A model generated the notes under the pieces. The model worked only from the letters and a program-made list of their open reading frames with translations. It did not search any database and was not told the origin of the DNA. 30,890 nt of DNA from Limivivens sp034101475 (GTDB taxonomy: Bacteria; Bacillota; Clostridia; Lachnospirales; Lachnospiraceae): positions 1 through 30,890 of the forward strand of contig JAXEJQ010000086.1 of NCBI GenBank assembly GCA_034101475.1. Direction: 5' to 3'. The position numbers were made by a program, and so were the translations under genes. The first letter of the stretch is position 1. Each line of letters begins with the position of its first letter. This document shows positions 1 to 7,732 of this stretch, one piece after another.

Positions 1-830
1 CTGCGGGAGATTTCCGGAAGTTCTGTGCCGGGCACCGGAGCCTTGTTCGGATGAGGGAAAATCAGCTGATCGAGTCGGAAAAGCTTCCGAAGGCGGAGAA
101 CCGGATCGAAGAAGACTATCAGAAGCTGCTGGAACTGCTCCTGGAAGACCGCAGCCGGATTCTGGAAAAGGGGCAGCGGGACCGGAACAGCCAGGTACAG
201 TATTATACCATGTGGGCCCATCAGATCAAGACGCCCATTGCTGCCATGCGGCTGCTCCTTCAGGAGCGGGATACGCCGGAAAACCAGGAGCTTTTGTCGG
301 AGCTTTTTGACGTGGAGCAGTATGTGGAGATGGTGCTGCAGTATCTGCGGCTGGAGGGAACGATGCAGGATCTGATTCTGCAGAATTACAGCCTGGAACA
401 GATTGTACGTCAGGCGGTGCGCAAATACGCCCGGGTGTTTGTCCGAAAAAAGCTTCGCCTGGATTTTCAGAAGCTGGAAGGGCAGGTTCTGACGGATGAA
501 AAGTGGATGGTTTTCGTGGTGGAGCAGATCCTGTCCAACGCCCTGAAATACACTCCTTCCGGAACGGTCACCATCCGCCAGGAGCCCCGGAAGACCCTGG
601 TGATATCGGATACGGGGATTGGTATTGCGCCGGAGGATCTGCCGCGGATTTTTGAATGGGGCTACACCGGTTTTAACGGAAGGATGGACAAAAAATCCAC
701 CGGAATCGGCCTGTATCTCTGCAGGGAAATCTGTCGGAAGCTGTCTCACCGGATCTGGGTGGAATCCGAACCGGGTGTGGGGACCACCGTGCGTATTTGT
801 ATGGAAACGGCGGTCAGGCCCCTGGAGTAA
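1..830 (+). CDS. Bce-type (intramembrane-sensing) sensor histidine kinase, 5' end outside window
   Basis: Membrane sensor kinase of the family that works with BceAB-type peptide-antibiotic transporters. The frame is open from base 3, so the two N-terminal membrane helices expected of this family (usual length about 330 residues) lie upstream of the window; the ATG at base 51 is unlikely to be the true start. Counting from that ATG, the phospho-acceptor H-box reads MWAHQIKTP (His57), the N-box is LSNALKYTP (Asn163), G1 is DTGIG (187-191) and G2 is TGIGLYL (217-223), so the catalytic core is intact. The W-H-Q-I-K-T-P H-box is characteristic of BceS-like kinases. An ABC transporter of the matching type follows after about 110 bases. 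The response regulator is expected upstream, outside the window. The function is secure at family level; the inducing peptide cannot be read from sequence. Confidence 0.9.
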   Translation, partial: AGDFRKFCAGHRSLVRMRENQLIESEKLPKAENRIEEDYQKLLELLLEDRSRILEKGQRDRNSQVQYYTMWAHQIKTPIAAMRLLLQERDTPENQELLSELFDVEQYVEMVLQYLRLEGTMQDLILQNYSLEQIVRQAVRKYARVFVRKKLRLDFQKLEGQVLTDEKWMVFVVEQILSNALKYTPSGTVTIRQEPRKTLVISDTGIGIAPEDLPRIFEWGYTGFNGRMDKKSTGIGLYLCREICRKLSHRIWVESEPGVGTTVRICMETAVRPLE

Positions 831-838
831 ACGGACGC

Positions 839-876
839 AACCTTACGGATTTGTAAGGTTACAGGTCGAAATGTAA
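839..876 (+). promoter_or_regulatory. Dyad cluster upstream of the ABC transporter, candidate response-regulator operator
   Basis: AACCTTAC (839-846) and GTAAGGTT (853-860) form a perfect 8-bp inverted repeat with a 6-nt spacer. A second dyad, TTACA (859-863) and TGTAA (872-876), overlaps its right arm, so TGTAAG recurs 20 bp apart (852 and 872). No T-tract follows, so this is not a terminator. It lies just upstream of a promoter with a good -10 and a poor -35, as expected for an activator-dependent BceR-type promoter. Assignment to the BceR-type regulator is inference. Confidence 0.55.
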
Positions 877-886
877 GCCAATGAAA

Positions 887-915
887 TGGCTGGGAAACGA
901 TCCTTTTGCTATACT
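887..915 (+). promoter_or_regulatory. Sigma-A-type promoter of the bceAB-like operon
   Basis: The -10 is TATACT (910-915), with a weak -35 TGGCTG (887-892) at a 17-bp spacing. The poor -35 and the dyads just upstream suggest activation by a response regulator. The transporter start codon at 943 follows after a short leader. Confidence 0.5.
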
Positions 916-942
916 GAGGTAGAACAAAAGGAGGAAATGATT

Positions 943-1710
943 ATGGCAATTTTGGAAATTTTGAACCTGAAGAAAATTTATACCACCCGTTTCGGCGGAA
1001 GTCAGGTGCAGGCCCTCACCGATGTATCCTTTACGGTGGAGGCCGGGGAATATGTGGCCATTATGGGAGAATCGGGTTCCGGAAAAACCACCCTTCTGAA
1101 TATTCTGGCGGCACTGGACCGTCCCACAGGCGGCGAGGTTCTTCTGAATGGAAAGCGGCTGTCCGGCGTAAAGGATAAAGAGATTTCCGCTTTCCGCAGG
1201 CAGAATCTGGGCTTTGTGTTTCAGGATTTCAATCTTCTGGATACCTTCAATCTGCGGGATAATATTTTTCTGCCTCTGGTGCTGTCCCAGGTTCCCGGAC
1301 AGGAAATGCACAGTCGGCTGGAGACTCTTGCCAGGCAGCTTGGAATCAGTGATATTCTGGACAAATTTCCCTATGAGGTTTCCGGAGGGCAGAAGCAGCG
1401 CGCGGCCGCGGCACGGGCACTGATTACCAATCCGCAGCTTCTGCTGGCGGATGAACCCACAGGAGCCCTGGATTCCAGGGCGGCGCTGGAGCTTCTGAAT
1501 CTCTTTGACAGCTTCTATGAGCAGGGCCAGACGATTCTGATGGTTACCCACAGCATTCAGGCGGCCAGTCATGCCAGCCGGGTACTGTTTATCAAGGACG
1601 GTGTGATTTTCCATCAGCTTTACCGGGCGGGGCAGCCCATTGAAAAAATGTACCAGCGGATTTCCGATACCCTGGCATCCATTGCGACAGGCGGTGATCT
1701 GTATGCGTAA
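943..1710 (+). CDS. ABC transporter ATP-binding protein, BceA-like
   Basis: ATPase subunit of a peptide-antibiotic sensing and resistance transporter; it hydrolyses ATP at the cytoplasmic face of the partner permease. The start is the ATG at 943, 8 nt after AGGAGG (929-934); the in-frame ATG at 937 lies too close to that site. The 255-residue product has Walker A GESGSGKT (42-49), Q-loop Gln94, signature SGGQ (147-150), Walker B LLLADE (166-171) followed by PTGALD, and the switch His203, so it should be active. Length and motif order match the MacB/LolD/BceA group. Its stop overlaps the start of the permease gene by 8 bases, which implies translational coupling. With the kinase upstream it forms a Bce-type detoxification module. 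The substrate is unknown; bacitracin-like or lantibiotic peptides are typical of the family. Confidence 0.93.
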   Translation: MAILEILNLKKIYTTRFGGSQVQALTDVSFTVEAGEYVAIMGESGSGKTTLLNILAALDRPTGGEVLLNGKRLSGVKDKEISAFRRQNLGFVFQDFNLLDTFNLRDNIFLPLVLSQVPGQEMHSRLETLARQLGISDILDKFPYEVSGGQKQRAAAARALITNPQLLLADEPTGALDSRAALELLNLFDSFYEQGQTILMVTHSIQAASHASRVLFIKDGVIFHQLYRAGQPIEKMYQRISDTLASIATGGDLYA

Positions 1711-3706
1711 GGGATTTTTTCTGAGGCTTGCGGCAGACAATCTGAAAAAGAACCGGAGAAGCTACCTGCCTTATCTGCTGTCCTGTATCGGTACGGTGGC
1801 AATGTTTTATATTATGCTTGTTCTCTCGAAGGATACGGGGATCGAGAGCATGCGGGGAGCGGAGGCTGTTCAGACCATTCTGATGCTGGGCAACCGGATT
1901 GTGGGTATTTTCGCGGTTATTTTCCTGTTTTATACCAACAGCTTCCTGCTGAAAAACAGAAAAAAGGAATTTGGCCTGTTCAATATTCTTGGGATGGAGA
2001 AGCGGCATCTGGCTGCAGTGACCTTTTTTGAATCTCTGTATTGCGCGGGAATCTGCATCGGAGGCGGCCTGGCCCTGGGAATTCTGTTCAGCAAGCTGCT
2101 GTACCTGATTCTGCTGAAGATGCTGCGGGGAACTGCAGAATTTGGTTTCACGGTATCAGGCTATGGCATTCGGGTGACGGTTCTTCTGTTTCTTGCCATT
2201 TTTCTGGTGCTGTATTTGAATACCCTGCGGCAGATTCAGCTTTCGAAGCCCATCGAGCTGCTGCGGGGCGCAGAAGCGGGGGAAAGGGAGCCGAAAACCA
2301 AAGCGGCTGCGGCAATTGCGGGTTTTCTTCTGATGGGGGCAGGCTATTACATTGCCATTACAACGGAATCTCCGCTGGAAGCCCTGACGCTGTTTTTTGT
2401 GGCAGTGGCGGCTGTCATTGCCGGAACCTATCTGCTCTTTGGGGCAGGAAGTATTTTTATGCTGAAAATGCTGCGCAGAAGGGAAAGCTTTTATTACCAG
2501 CCCCGGCATTTTATTTCCGTATCCGGAATGATTTACCGGATGAAGCAGAATGCGGCAGGTCTGGCAAGCATCTGTGTGCTGTCCACAGGAGTTCTGATTC
2601 TGATTTCCGTGTCGGTCTCTCTGTATTTCGGCGGCAGCCAGGCCCTTCGGATCCGCTATCCCAGAAACATTGCGGTGGCTGTGAAGAACCTGTCTTCTGA
2701 GCAATGCGGCAGGATGGAGGAACAGATCATGGATCTGGCGCAGGAAGCAGGCATCTCGATGGAGAATGTGATGAAGGAACGGGTCCTGAATGTGGAGCTT
2801 TATCAGGAGACAGACGGCTGCTTTACTGCCCCTGCAGAGGGCAGCGACTGGTCAGGGAACGTGCAGAATCTCTATCTGATGACCCTGGAGGACTACAATG
2901 GAATGATGCAGGAGCATGCGGAGCTGGAGGCAGATGAGGTGATTCTGTACGTTCAGAGCGGAAGGACAGCCAGTGAGACGCTTCAGTTTGGAAAGCGGGA
3001 GTGGAAGGTGAAAACCAGGATTTCGGCAATGCCGGTGCCGAGAGATCAGATGAGCCAGCTTGTGCATACGGCCTTTGTGGTATTTTCGGAGGAAACCGCA
3101 CTGGTGGAAGCGGTGCAGGCAGTCGCTCCTTCACTGACGGAAGAGGAAATCCGGGAGGACTTCTACTTCTGGTATGCCTTTGATACCGACGGAGATGAGG
3201 AGCAGCAGGCAGCGTTCACCCTCAGGATGAATGACCTGATCCGGGAGGATGAGGAAATCCGGGGATATGCCGAGAGTGTGGAGGAAGGCCGGGAAAATAT
3301 GTATGCCATGTACGGCGGCTTCCTTTTTATCGGCGTGTTCCTGGGGCTGCTGTTCCTGATGGCCACGGTGATGATTATCTATTACAAGCAGGTTTCCGAG
3401 GGTTATGATGACCAGGCACGTTTCCGGATTATGCAGAAGGTGGGAATGAGCAGGGAGGAAGTCAAAAAAGCCATTCACAGTCAGATTCTGATGGTGTTTT
3501 TCCTGCCGCTGTGCATGGCGGGAATTCATATGCTGGCGGCCTTTCCCATGCTGTCCAGGCTGATGGCTCTTGCGGGACTGGACAACCGGCGGCTGCTGGC
3601 GGCAGGCTGCGGGATCACCTTTGCGGCCTTTGCGGGGATCTATATTCTGGTTTACGCTATTACGGCGAGAGTTTATTATCAGATTGTAAGAGTTGAGAAT
3701 GAGTGA
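1703..3706 (+). CDS. ABC transporter permease, BceB-like (FtsX family)
   Basis: Membrane subunit of the Bce-type transporter. The start is the ATG at 1703, inside the ATPase gene; the product has 667 residues. About ten hydrophobic helices can be seen, near residues 21-42, 60-83, 108-138, 158-175, 201-219, 227-250, 288-309, 537-561, 594-617 and 631-658. Between helices 7 and 8 lies a large hydrophilic segment (about 312-536) matching the extracellular domain that BceB proteins use to recognise peptide antibiotics and signal to the kinase. The size is normal for the family (about 640-670). The last residues run into the next gene after 14 bases. Antibiotic specificity cannot be inferred because that extracellular domain diverges quickly. 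Confidence 0.92.
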   Translation: MRKGFFLRLAADNLKKNRRSYLPYLLSCIGTVAMFYIMLVLSKDTGIESMRGAEAVQTILMLGNRIVGIFAVIFLFYTNSFLLKNRKKEFGLFNILGMEKRHLAAVTFFESLYCAGICIGGGLALGILFSKLLYLILLKMLRGTAEFGFTVSGYGIRVTVLLFLAIFLVLYLNTLRQIQLSKPIELLRGAEAGEREPKTKAAAAIAGFLLMGAGYYIAITTESPLEALTLFFVAVAAVIAGTYLLFGAGSIFMLKMLRRRESFYYQPRHFISVSGMIYRMKQNAAGLASICVLSTGVLILISVSVSLYFGGSQALRIRYPRNIAVAVKNLSSEQCGRMEEQIMDLAQEAGISMENVMKERVLNVELYQETDGCFTAPAEGSDWSGNVQNLYLMTLEDYNGMMQEHAELEADEVILYVQSGRTASETLQFGKREWKVKTRISAMPVPRDQMSQLVHTAFVVFSEETALVEAVQAVAPSLTEEEIREDFYFWYAFDTDGDEEQQAAFTLRMNDLIREDEEIRGYAESVEEGRENMYAMYGGFLFIGVFLGLLFLMATVMIIYYKQVSEGYDDQARFRIMQKVGMSREEVKKAIHSQILMVFFLPLCMAGIHMLAAFPMLSRLMALAGLDNRRLLAAGCGITFAAFAGIYILVYAITARVYYQIVRVENE

Positions 3707-3720
3707 CAGGGAGGGATTGT

Positions 3721-4506
3721 GTGAAAATCGGATTGTGTCAGACGGAAATTTTATGGCAGGACAAGGATGCAAATTTTTGCAGGGCAGAAAGACTGGTGGA
3801 GAAGGGAAGAGCAGAGGGGGCCAGCCTGCTGCTCTTCCCGGAGATGAGCTTTACCGGGTTTTCCATGAACACGGCTGTGACAGGCGAGACAGACCAAAGA
3901 ACGGTGACGAGGATGCAGAAGCTGGCTTCGGACAGCCGGACAGCCATCGGTTTCGGATGGGTCAGAAAAGCAGCGGAAAAGGCGGAAAATCATTATACGG
4001 TTGTGGATGAAACCGGGAAAATCTGCAGCGATTACGTGAAAATCCATCCCTTCAGCTATTCCGGGGAGGATCGTTTTTTTCAGGGAGGATGCGAACTGTC
4101 CTCTTTTCTGCTTCAGGGGCACCGGATCGGAACGCTGATCTGCTATGATCTGCGCTTTCCGGAGGTTTTTCAGAAGCTGGCGGATACCTGTGATGTGATT
4201 ACAGTGGCGGCCAACTGGCCGGAAAAGCGCCGGGAGCACTGGATGGCCCTTCTGCGGGCCAGAGCCATTGAAACCCAGACGTATCTGTGCGGAATAAACT
4301 GTTCTGGATCGCAGCAGGGGCTGGCTTATTCGGGAGACAGCGCGGCCTTTGGTCCGGACGGCCAGCTTCTGGCGGGCTTTGGCCGGGGCGAAACGATTCT
4401 GTATGTACCGATTGAAAATGCGGTCCCGAAGTGCCGGGAAGCCTTCCCGGTACGTCAGGACCGCAGAAAAGAACTGTATCGAAGTTATTACACTGAAGAT
4501 TTATGA
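3721..4506 (+). CDS. Carbon-nitrogen hydrolase (nitrilase superfamily), omega-amidase-like
   Basis: Cytosolic amidase of the nitrilase superfamily; NIT2/YafV-like members deaminate omega-amides such as alpha-ketoglutaramate. I chose the GTG at 3721 because AGGGAGGG (3708-3715) ends 5 nt upstream and the protein then opens with the family-typical KIGLCQ; a GTG at 3703 has no such site. The 261-residue product carries the full catalytic triad: Glu41 in FPEMSFTGF, Lys107 in DYVKIHPF and Cys141 in LICYDLRFPE. The motif RARAIETQ (179-186) is also typical. It starts 14 bases after the permease gene and may be co-transcribed with it, although no functional link to antibiotic resistance is obvious. 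Its last 6 bases overlap the convergent MFS gene. The amidase fold is certain; the exact substrate is not. Confidence 0.9.
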   Translation: MKIGLCQTEILWQDKDANFCRAERLVEKGRAEGASLLLFPEMSFTGFSMNTAVTGETDQRTVTRMQKLASDSRTAIGFGWVRKAAEKAENHYTVVDETGKICSDYVKIHPFSYSGEDRFFQGGCELSSFLLQGHRIGTLICYDLRFPEVFQKLADTCDVITVAANWPEKRREHWMALLRARAIETQTYLCGINCSGSQQGLAYSGDSAAFGPDGQLLAGFGRGETILYVPIENAVPKCREAFPVRQDRRKELYRSYYTEDL

Positions 4507-5700
4507 GGGACGCTTATTGGAAACCCGCTCTTTCCGGGCCAGCCGGTCCATGAGGATCACGCCGGCCAGCATTCCGATGGGGAAGATGATGGAAAAGAGC
4601 AGTCCGGTTTTCAGAGAACTGCTGTCGGCGATGAGTCCGGTAAGCCAGGGACCGGATCCGCAGCCGAAATCTCCCATGAGGGCCATCAGGCCGAACATGG
4701 CGGTTCCGCCCTTGGGAAAAGTGGCGGCTGTCAGGGAAAAGGTGCCGGGCCACAGCAGTCCCACAGAAAAGCCTGTCAGTGCGCAGGACGCCAGAGAGAG
4801 CAGGGGAAACGGAGAGAGCGCCGCGCCCAGATAGCAGAAAATACAGAGAACCGCGCTTCCCTTCAGTGCCAGGGACAGATTCAGCCGTTCTCCGTAAATG
4901 CCGTAAATCAGGCGGCTGAGTCCCATAAAGACAGAGAAAAGGCAGGGACCCAGAAGATCTCCGATCAGCTTCGGCACATGAAGTCCTTCTTCCGCGAACA
5001 GGGAGGACCACTGGGACATGGACTGCTCCGAGCCGGCGGCGCAGAACATCAGAAGAAGCGCCAGCAGGAAGACCGGGGAGTGCAGGAGACTGCGCAGAGG
5101 CGTCCGCTCATTTTCTGAAACACAGGGCATCAGCGGCACCTTCAGAAAGCGGAAGAAGTTGTAAACCGGAATCAGCGCCCAGCAGATGGGAAGAATGTAC
5201 CAGAGGTCGTTTCCGGCAGCTTTTAAAAACAGGGTACTGATGGCCACCACGCCAACCACGCCCCAGCAGTAAAAGGAATGGAGCAGGCTCATGGCAGAAG
5301 CCTTGTCGTCCCCGGGAAGCGACTCCACAATGGGGCTGACGATGACCTCCAGCAGCCCTCCGCCGATGGCATAGAGGATGACGGAAATCACCAGACCCGC
5401 AAAGGGAGAGGGGAGAATTCCGGGAAGAGTTCCCATACAGATCAGACCGGCCGCTGCCGCCACATGGGCGATCAGAGCCGAGGCACGGTAGCCGATGCGG
5501 TCCACCAGCTTTACAGACACGGCGTCCACAATCAGCTGGGTGCCGAAGTTCAGCATGACGAGCTGACTGATCAGCGTCAGGGAGAGGTGAAAGTTTTTCT
5601 GGAAAATCACAAAAAACAGAGGCGCAAGACTGTTGACGATGGCCTGGGTGATGTAGCCAAGGTAGCAGGAGTGCACGGTGGATTTGTAGTTGGGTTTCAT
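4501..5700 (-). CDS. MFS transporter (12-TM permease)
   Basis: Membrane permease of the major facilitator superfamily, probably a proton-coupled solute transporter. The start is taken at 5700, giving 399 residues (MKPNYKST...), with a purine-rich AAAGGA about 12 nt upstream; upstream in-frame ATGs have no better site. Hydrophobic segments fill the protein in two halves around a hydrophilic loop near residue 200. Loop 2-3 carries a motif-A-like VDRIGYR (66-72). The segment SLLHSFYCWG (138-147) resembles the FucP/YbjJ branch. The gene lies 34 bases downstream of the KdpE-like regulator on the same strand, so it may belong to that transcript and could be a regulon member. It converges on the amidase gene with a 6-base overlap, leaving no room for a terminator between them. 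The substrate is unknown. Confidence 0.85.
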   Translation of the reverse strand: MKPNYKSTVHSCYLGYITQAIVNSLAPLFFVIFQKNFHLSLTLISQLVMLNFGTQLIVDAVSVKLVDRIGYRASALIAHVAAAAGLICMGTLPGILPSPFAGLVISVILYAIGGGLLEVIVSPIVESLPGDDKASAMSLLHSFYCWGVVGVVAISTLFLKAAGNDLWYILPICWALIPVYNFFRFLKVPLMPCVSENERTPLRSLLHSPVFLLALLLMFCAAGSEQSMSQWSSLFAEEGLHVPKLIGDLLGPCLFSVFMGLSRLIYGIYGERLNLSLALKGSAVLCIFCYLGAALSPFPLLSLASCALTGFSVGLLWPGTFSLTAATFPKGGTAMFGLMALMGDFGCGSGPWLTGLIADSSSLKTGLLFSIIFPIGMLAGVILMDRLARKERVSNKRPS

Positions 5701-5734
5701 AATGGTTCGCTTTCCTTTCTTGTTTTTCTTCCTG

Positions 5735-6442
5735 TCACCAGGATTCATCCTCCAGCATCCGGTAGCCGATGCCAACCTCTGTGAAGAGGTATTCCGGAGC
5801 GGCGGGATTGGCTTCCAGTTTCCGGCGGATGTTTGCCATGTTTACCCGGAGGATCCGGTTGTTTCCATCGGAATAGGGTCCCCAGACCGCGGACATAATC
5901 GCATCGTAGGTAATGACCCTGCCGGAGTTCTGGGCAAGGAGAGAGAGAATTTTGTACTCAATCTGCGTCAGATGGATTTCCTGTCCGTTTACGGTGACCA
6001 GCCTGCGCTCAAAATCAATTTTCAGATTTTTGGCGTGATAGATTAAGGGAGCGGCTCCGGTTCCTGTGCCCCGGCTGCTGTGGCGCAGGGCGGTGCGGAT
6101 CCGGGCCAGAAGCTCGGGGGTTCCGAAGGGTTTCGTGATATAGTCATCGGCTCCCAGATCCAGGGCGCGTACTTTGGCATCCTCCCGGGTTCTGGCAGAA
6201 ATGACGATGATTGGCATCGCGGACCAGGAACGGATCCGGGTGATGATATCCAGACCGTCCATGTCCGGAAGTCCCAGATCCAGGAGAACAATGTCCGGAC
6301 AGAAGGAAGCGGCCAGTGACAGGCCTTCCGTTCCGTTTCCGGCGCAGGTTACCCGATAGTTCTGGGCGGTCAGGGCTGTGGCGATAAAGTCACAGATATT
6401 TTTTTCGTCTTCAATGAGAAGGATGTTGATTTTCGTATTCAT
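5735..6442 (-). CDS. Response regulator, OmpR/PhoB family, KdpE-like
   Basis: DNA-binding response regulator that should be phosphorylated by the kinase encoded just upstream. The 235-residue product has a receiver domain with acidic pocket Glu11/Asp12, phospho-acceptor Asp55 in VLLDLGLPD, Ser82 and Lys104 in DYITKPF, followed by a winged-helix domain (about 135-230) with the OmpR-family segment EYKILSLLAQNSGRVIT. It resembles KdpE throughout. Its ATG overlaps the kinase stop codon in an ATGA arrangement (6439-6442), showing translational coupling. No kdpFABC pump genes are in the window, so its targets may instead be the divergent antiporter and the downstream MFS gene (inference). The family call is certain; KdpE itself is likely by similarity only. 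Confidence 0.9.
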   Translation of the reverse strand: MNTKINILLIEDEKNICDFIATALTAQNYRVTCAGNGTEGLSLAASFCPDIVLLDLGLPDMDGLDIITRIRSWSAMPIIVISARTREDAKVRALDLGADDYITKPFGTPELLARIRTALRHSSRGTGTGAAPLIYHAKNLKIDFERRLVTVNGQEIHLTQIEYKILSLLAQNSGRVITYDAIMSAVWGPYSDGNNRILRVNMANIRRKLEANPAAPEYLFTEVGIGYRMLEDESW

Positions 6443-7551
6443 TGGTCGGCTGCCTCCTTTGGAAGGGTGAATGAAAACTCTGCGCCGCAGGAATGGCTGC
6501 AGGCTGTGATTTTGCCGCCGTGGGCGTCAATAATGGTTTTGCAGATGGAAAGGCCGATACCCGCCCCTTTCCGGCTGTCCGGAGAGCTGCCCTTCTGATA
6601 GCCGGTTCCGTTAAAAATCTGGGGGAGGCGCTCCGGAGCAATGCCCTTTCCGTAATCCCGCACATGAAAGGTTACGGAGGAGGTATCTGTGGTGAGAAAA
6701 CAGTCGATGGGGCGTGTGCTCTCTGAATGGGTCACCGCGTTTTCCAGAAGGTTGATGATCACCTGTTCAATGAGAATCGCGTCCATGGGTACCATGACCA
6801 GCTCTTCCGGAAAGCGGACATTGATCCTGGCATCCGGGATCCGCTTTTTCAAACGCTGAACGGCTTCGGAGAGCACTTCCTCGAAGGGCTCCAGGGATTT
6901 TGTGACCTTTGTGCCGGAGCCCTGGTGAATCCGGGTAATACTCAGAAGATTTTCCACCATATTCAGCAGCCAGTTGGAATCCTCGTAAATATGCTGAACC
7001 AGATCGTGCTTTTCCGCAGAGGTCAATCGGTCTCCGTTTTCCAGATAGGAGGTGCTGGAGCCGATGATGCTGGTAAGGGGTGTGCGCAGGTCATGAGAAA
7101 TGGCACGGAGCAGATTGGCCCGCATTTTTTCCTTTTCCGCTTCCATCAGGAGCTTGTCATGTCGGGAAATAATCGCCGCCTGTTTTTTGATATTGGAGGT
7201 GGTGGCACTGGTCAGGATGGTAATCGCCAGCATGACAAGGAAGGTAATGGGATAACCGCCCTTGGTAAAATTCAGTTTCCGGTAAGGGATGGTAAAGTAA
7301 TAATTCGTATAAATGACGCAGATAATCGCTGCGATGATGCCCGGGGCGTAGCCCTCCGTGTACCGGGCAATCAGCACCAGCGCCAGCAGATACAGCATGG
7401 CGATGCTGGGCGAGTCCTCCTGGACGAAATGGAACAGGAGCAGGGCCAGACCGGTGGCAGTCGGCAGGAGCACGGCAGTCACGGCGGCATTGGTCAATAA
7501 AGGATAAAAATGCATCAAATGACGGTATTGTTTCTGAATTTTCTGGAACAC
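6439..7551 (-). CDS. Short KdpD-like sensor histidine kinase (DUF4118 type)
   Basis: Membrane sensor kinase paired with the KdpE-like regulator. I place the start at the GTG at 7551 because GGAG lies 7 nt upstream and a TATAAT promoter lies about 45 nt upstream; longer readings would run through that promoter. The 370-residue protein has four closely spaced membrane helices (about 19-116, DUF4118-like), then H-box ISHDLRTPLTS (His153), N-box INLLENAVTHS (Asn271), G1 DYGKG (299-303) and G2 GAGIGL (329-334). Full-length KdpD is about 900 residues with N-terminal KdpD and universal-stress domains; these are absent here, a known short form in Firmicutes. Sensing of potassium or turgor is therefore inferred from the family and from the adjacent cation antiporter gene. 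Confidence 0.88.
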   Translation of the reverse strand: MFQKIQKQYRHLMHFYPLLTNAAVTAVLLPTATGLALLLFHFVQEDSPSIAMLYLLALVLIARYTEGYAPGIIAAIICVIYTNYYFTIPYRKLNFTKGGYPITFLVMLAITILTSATTSNIKKQAAIISRHDKLLMEAEKEKMRANLLRAISHDLRTPLTSIIGSSTSYLENGDRLTSAEKHDLVQHIYEDSNWLLNMVENLLSITRIHQGSGTKVTKSLEPFEEVLSEAVQRLKKRIPDARINVRFPEELVMVPMDAILIEQVIINLLENAVTHSESTRPIDCFLTTDTSSVTFHVRDYGKGIAPERLPQIFNGTGYQKGSSPDSRKGAGIGLSICKTIIDAHGGKITACSHSCGAEFSFTLPKEAADQ

Positions 7552-7593
7552 GAAGGATCTCCTTAGAGTTATTTCTGAATCATAATCATGTCG

Positions 7594-7623
7594 ATTATAC
7601 CCCCTTTGGATGGAAAAGTCCAA
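7594..7623 (-). promoter_or_regulatory. Promoter of the KdpD-like/KdpE-like/MFS unit
   Basis: On the minus strand a perfect TATAAT (7599-7594) stands 18 bp from TTGGAC (7623-7618). A GTG start with its own GGAG site follows about 45 bases downstream. This places the transcription start near 7587 and supports the shorter kinase reading. Confidence 0.6.
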
Positions 7624-7661
7624 CACAGATGTTAAGAAAATGCTAAATTCCGCTGACCTGT

Positions 7662-7691
7662 TTGCATGAACCGGCGGGGTCATGGTAAAGT
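7662..7691 (+). promoter_or_regulatory. Possible promoter of the cation/proton antiporter
   Basis: TTGCAT (7662-7667) and TAAAGT (7686-7691) are 18 bp apart and face the antiporter gene at 7733. Both boxes match the consensus only in part, so this is a weak call. The divergent spacer of 181 bases (7552-7732) must carry control elements for both directions. Confidence 0.3.
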
Positions 7692-7732
7692 ATAGAAAAG
7701 TTATGTAATCTTATTGAAAAAGGAGGGATCGG

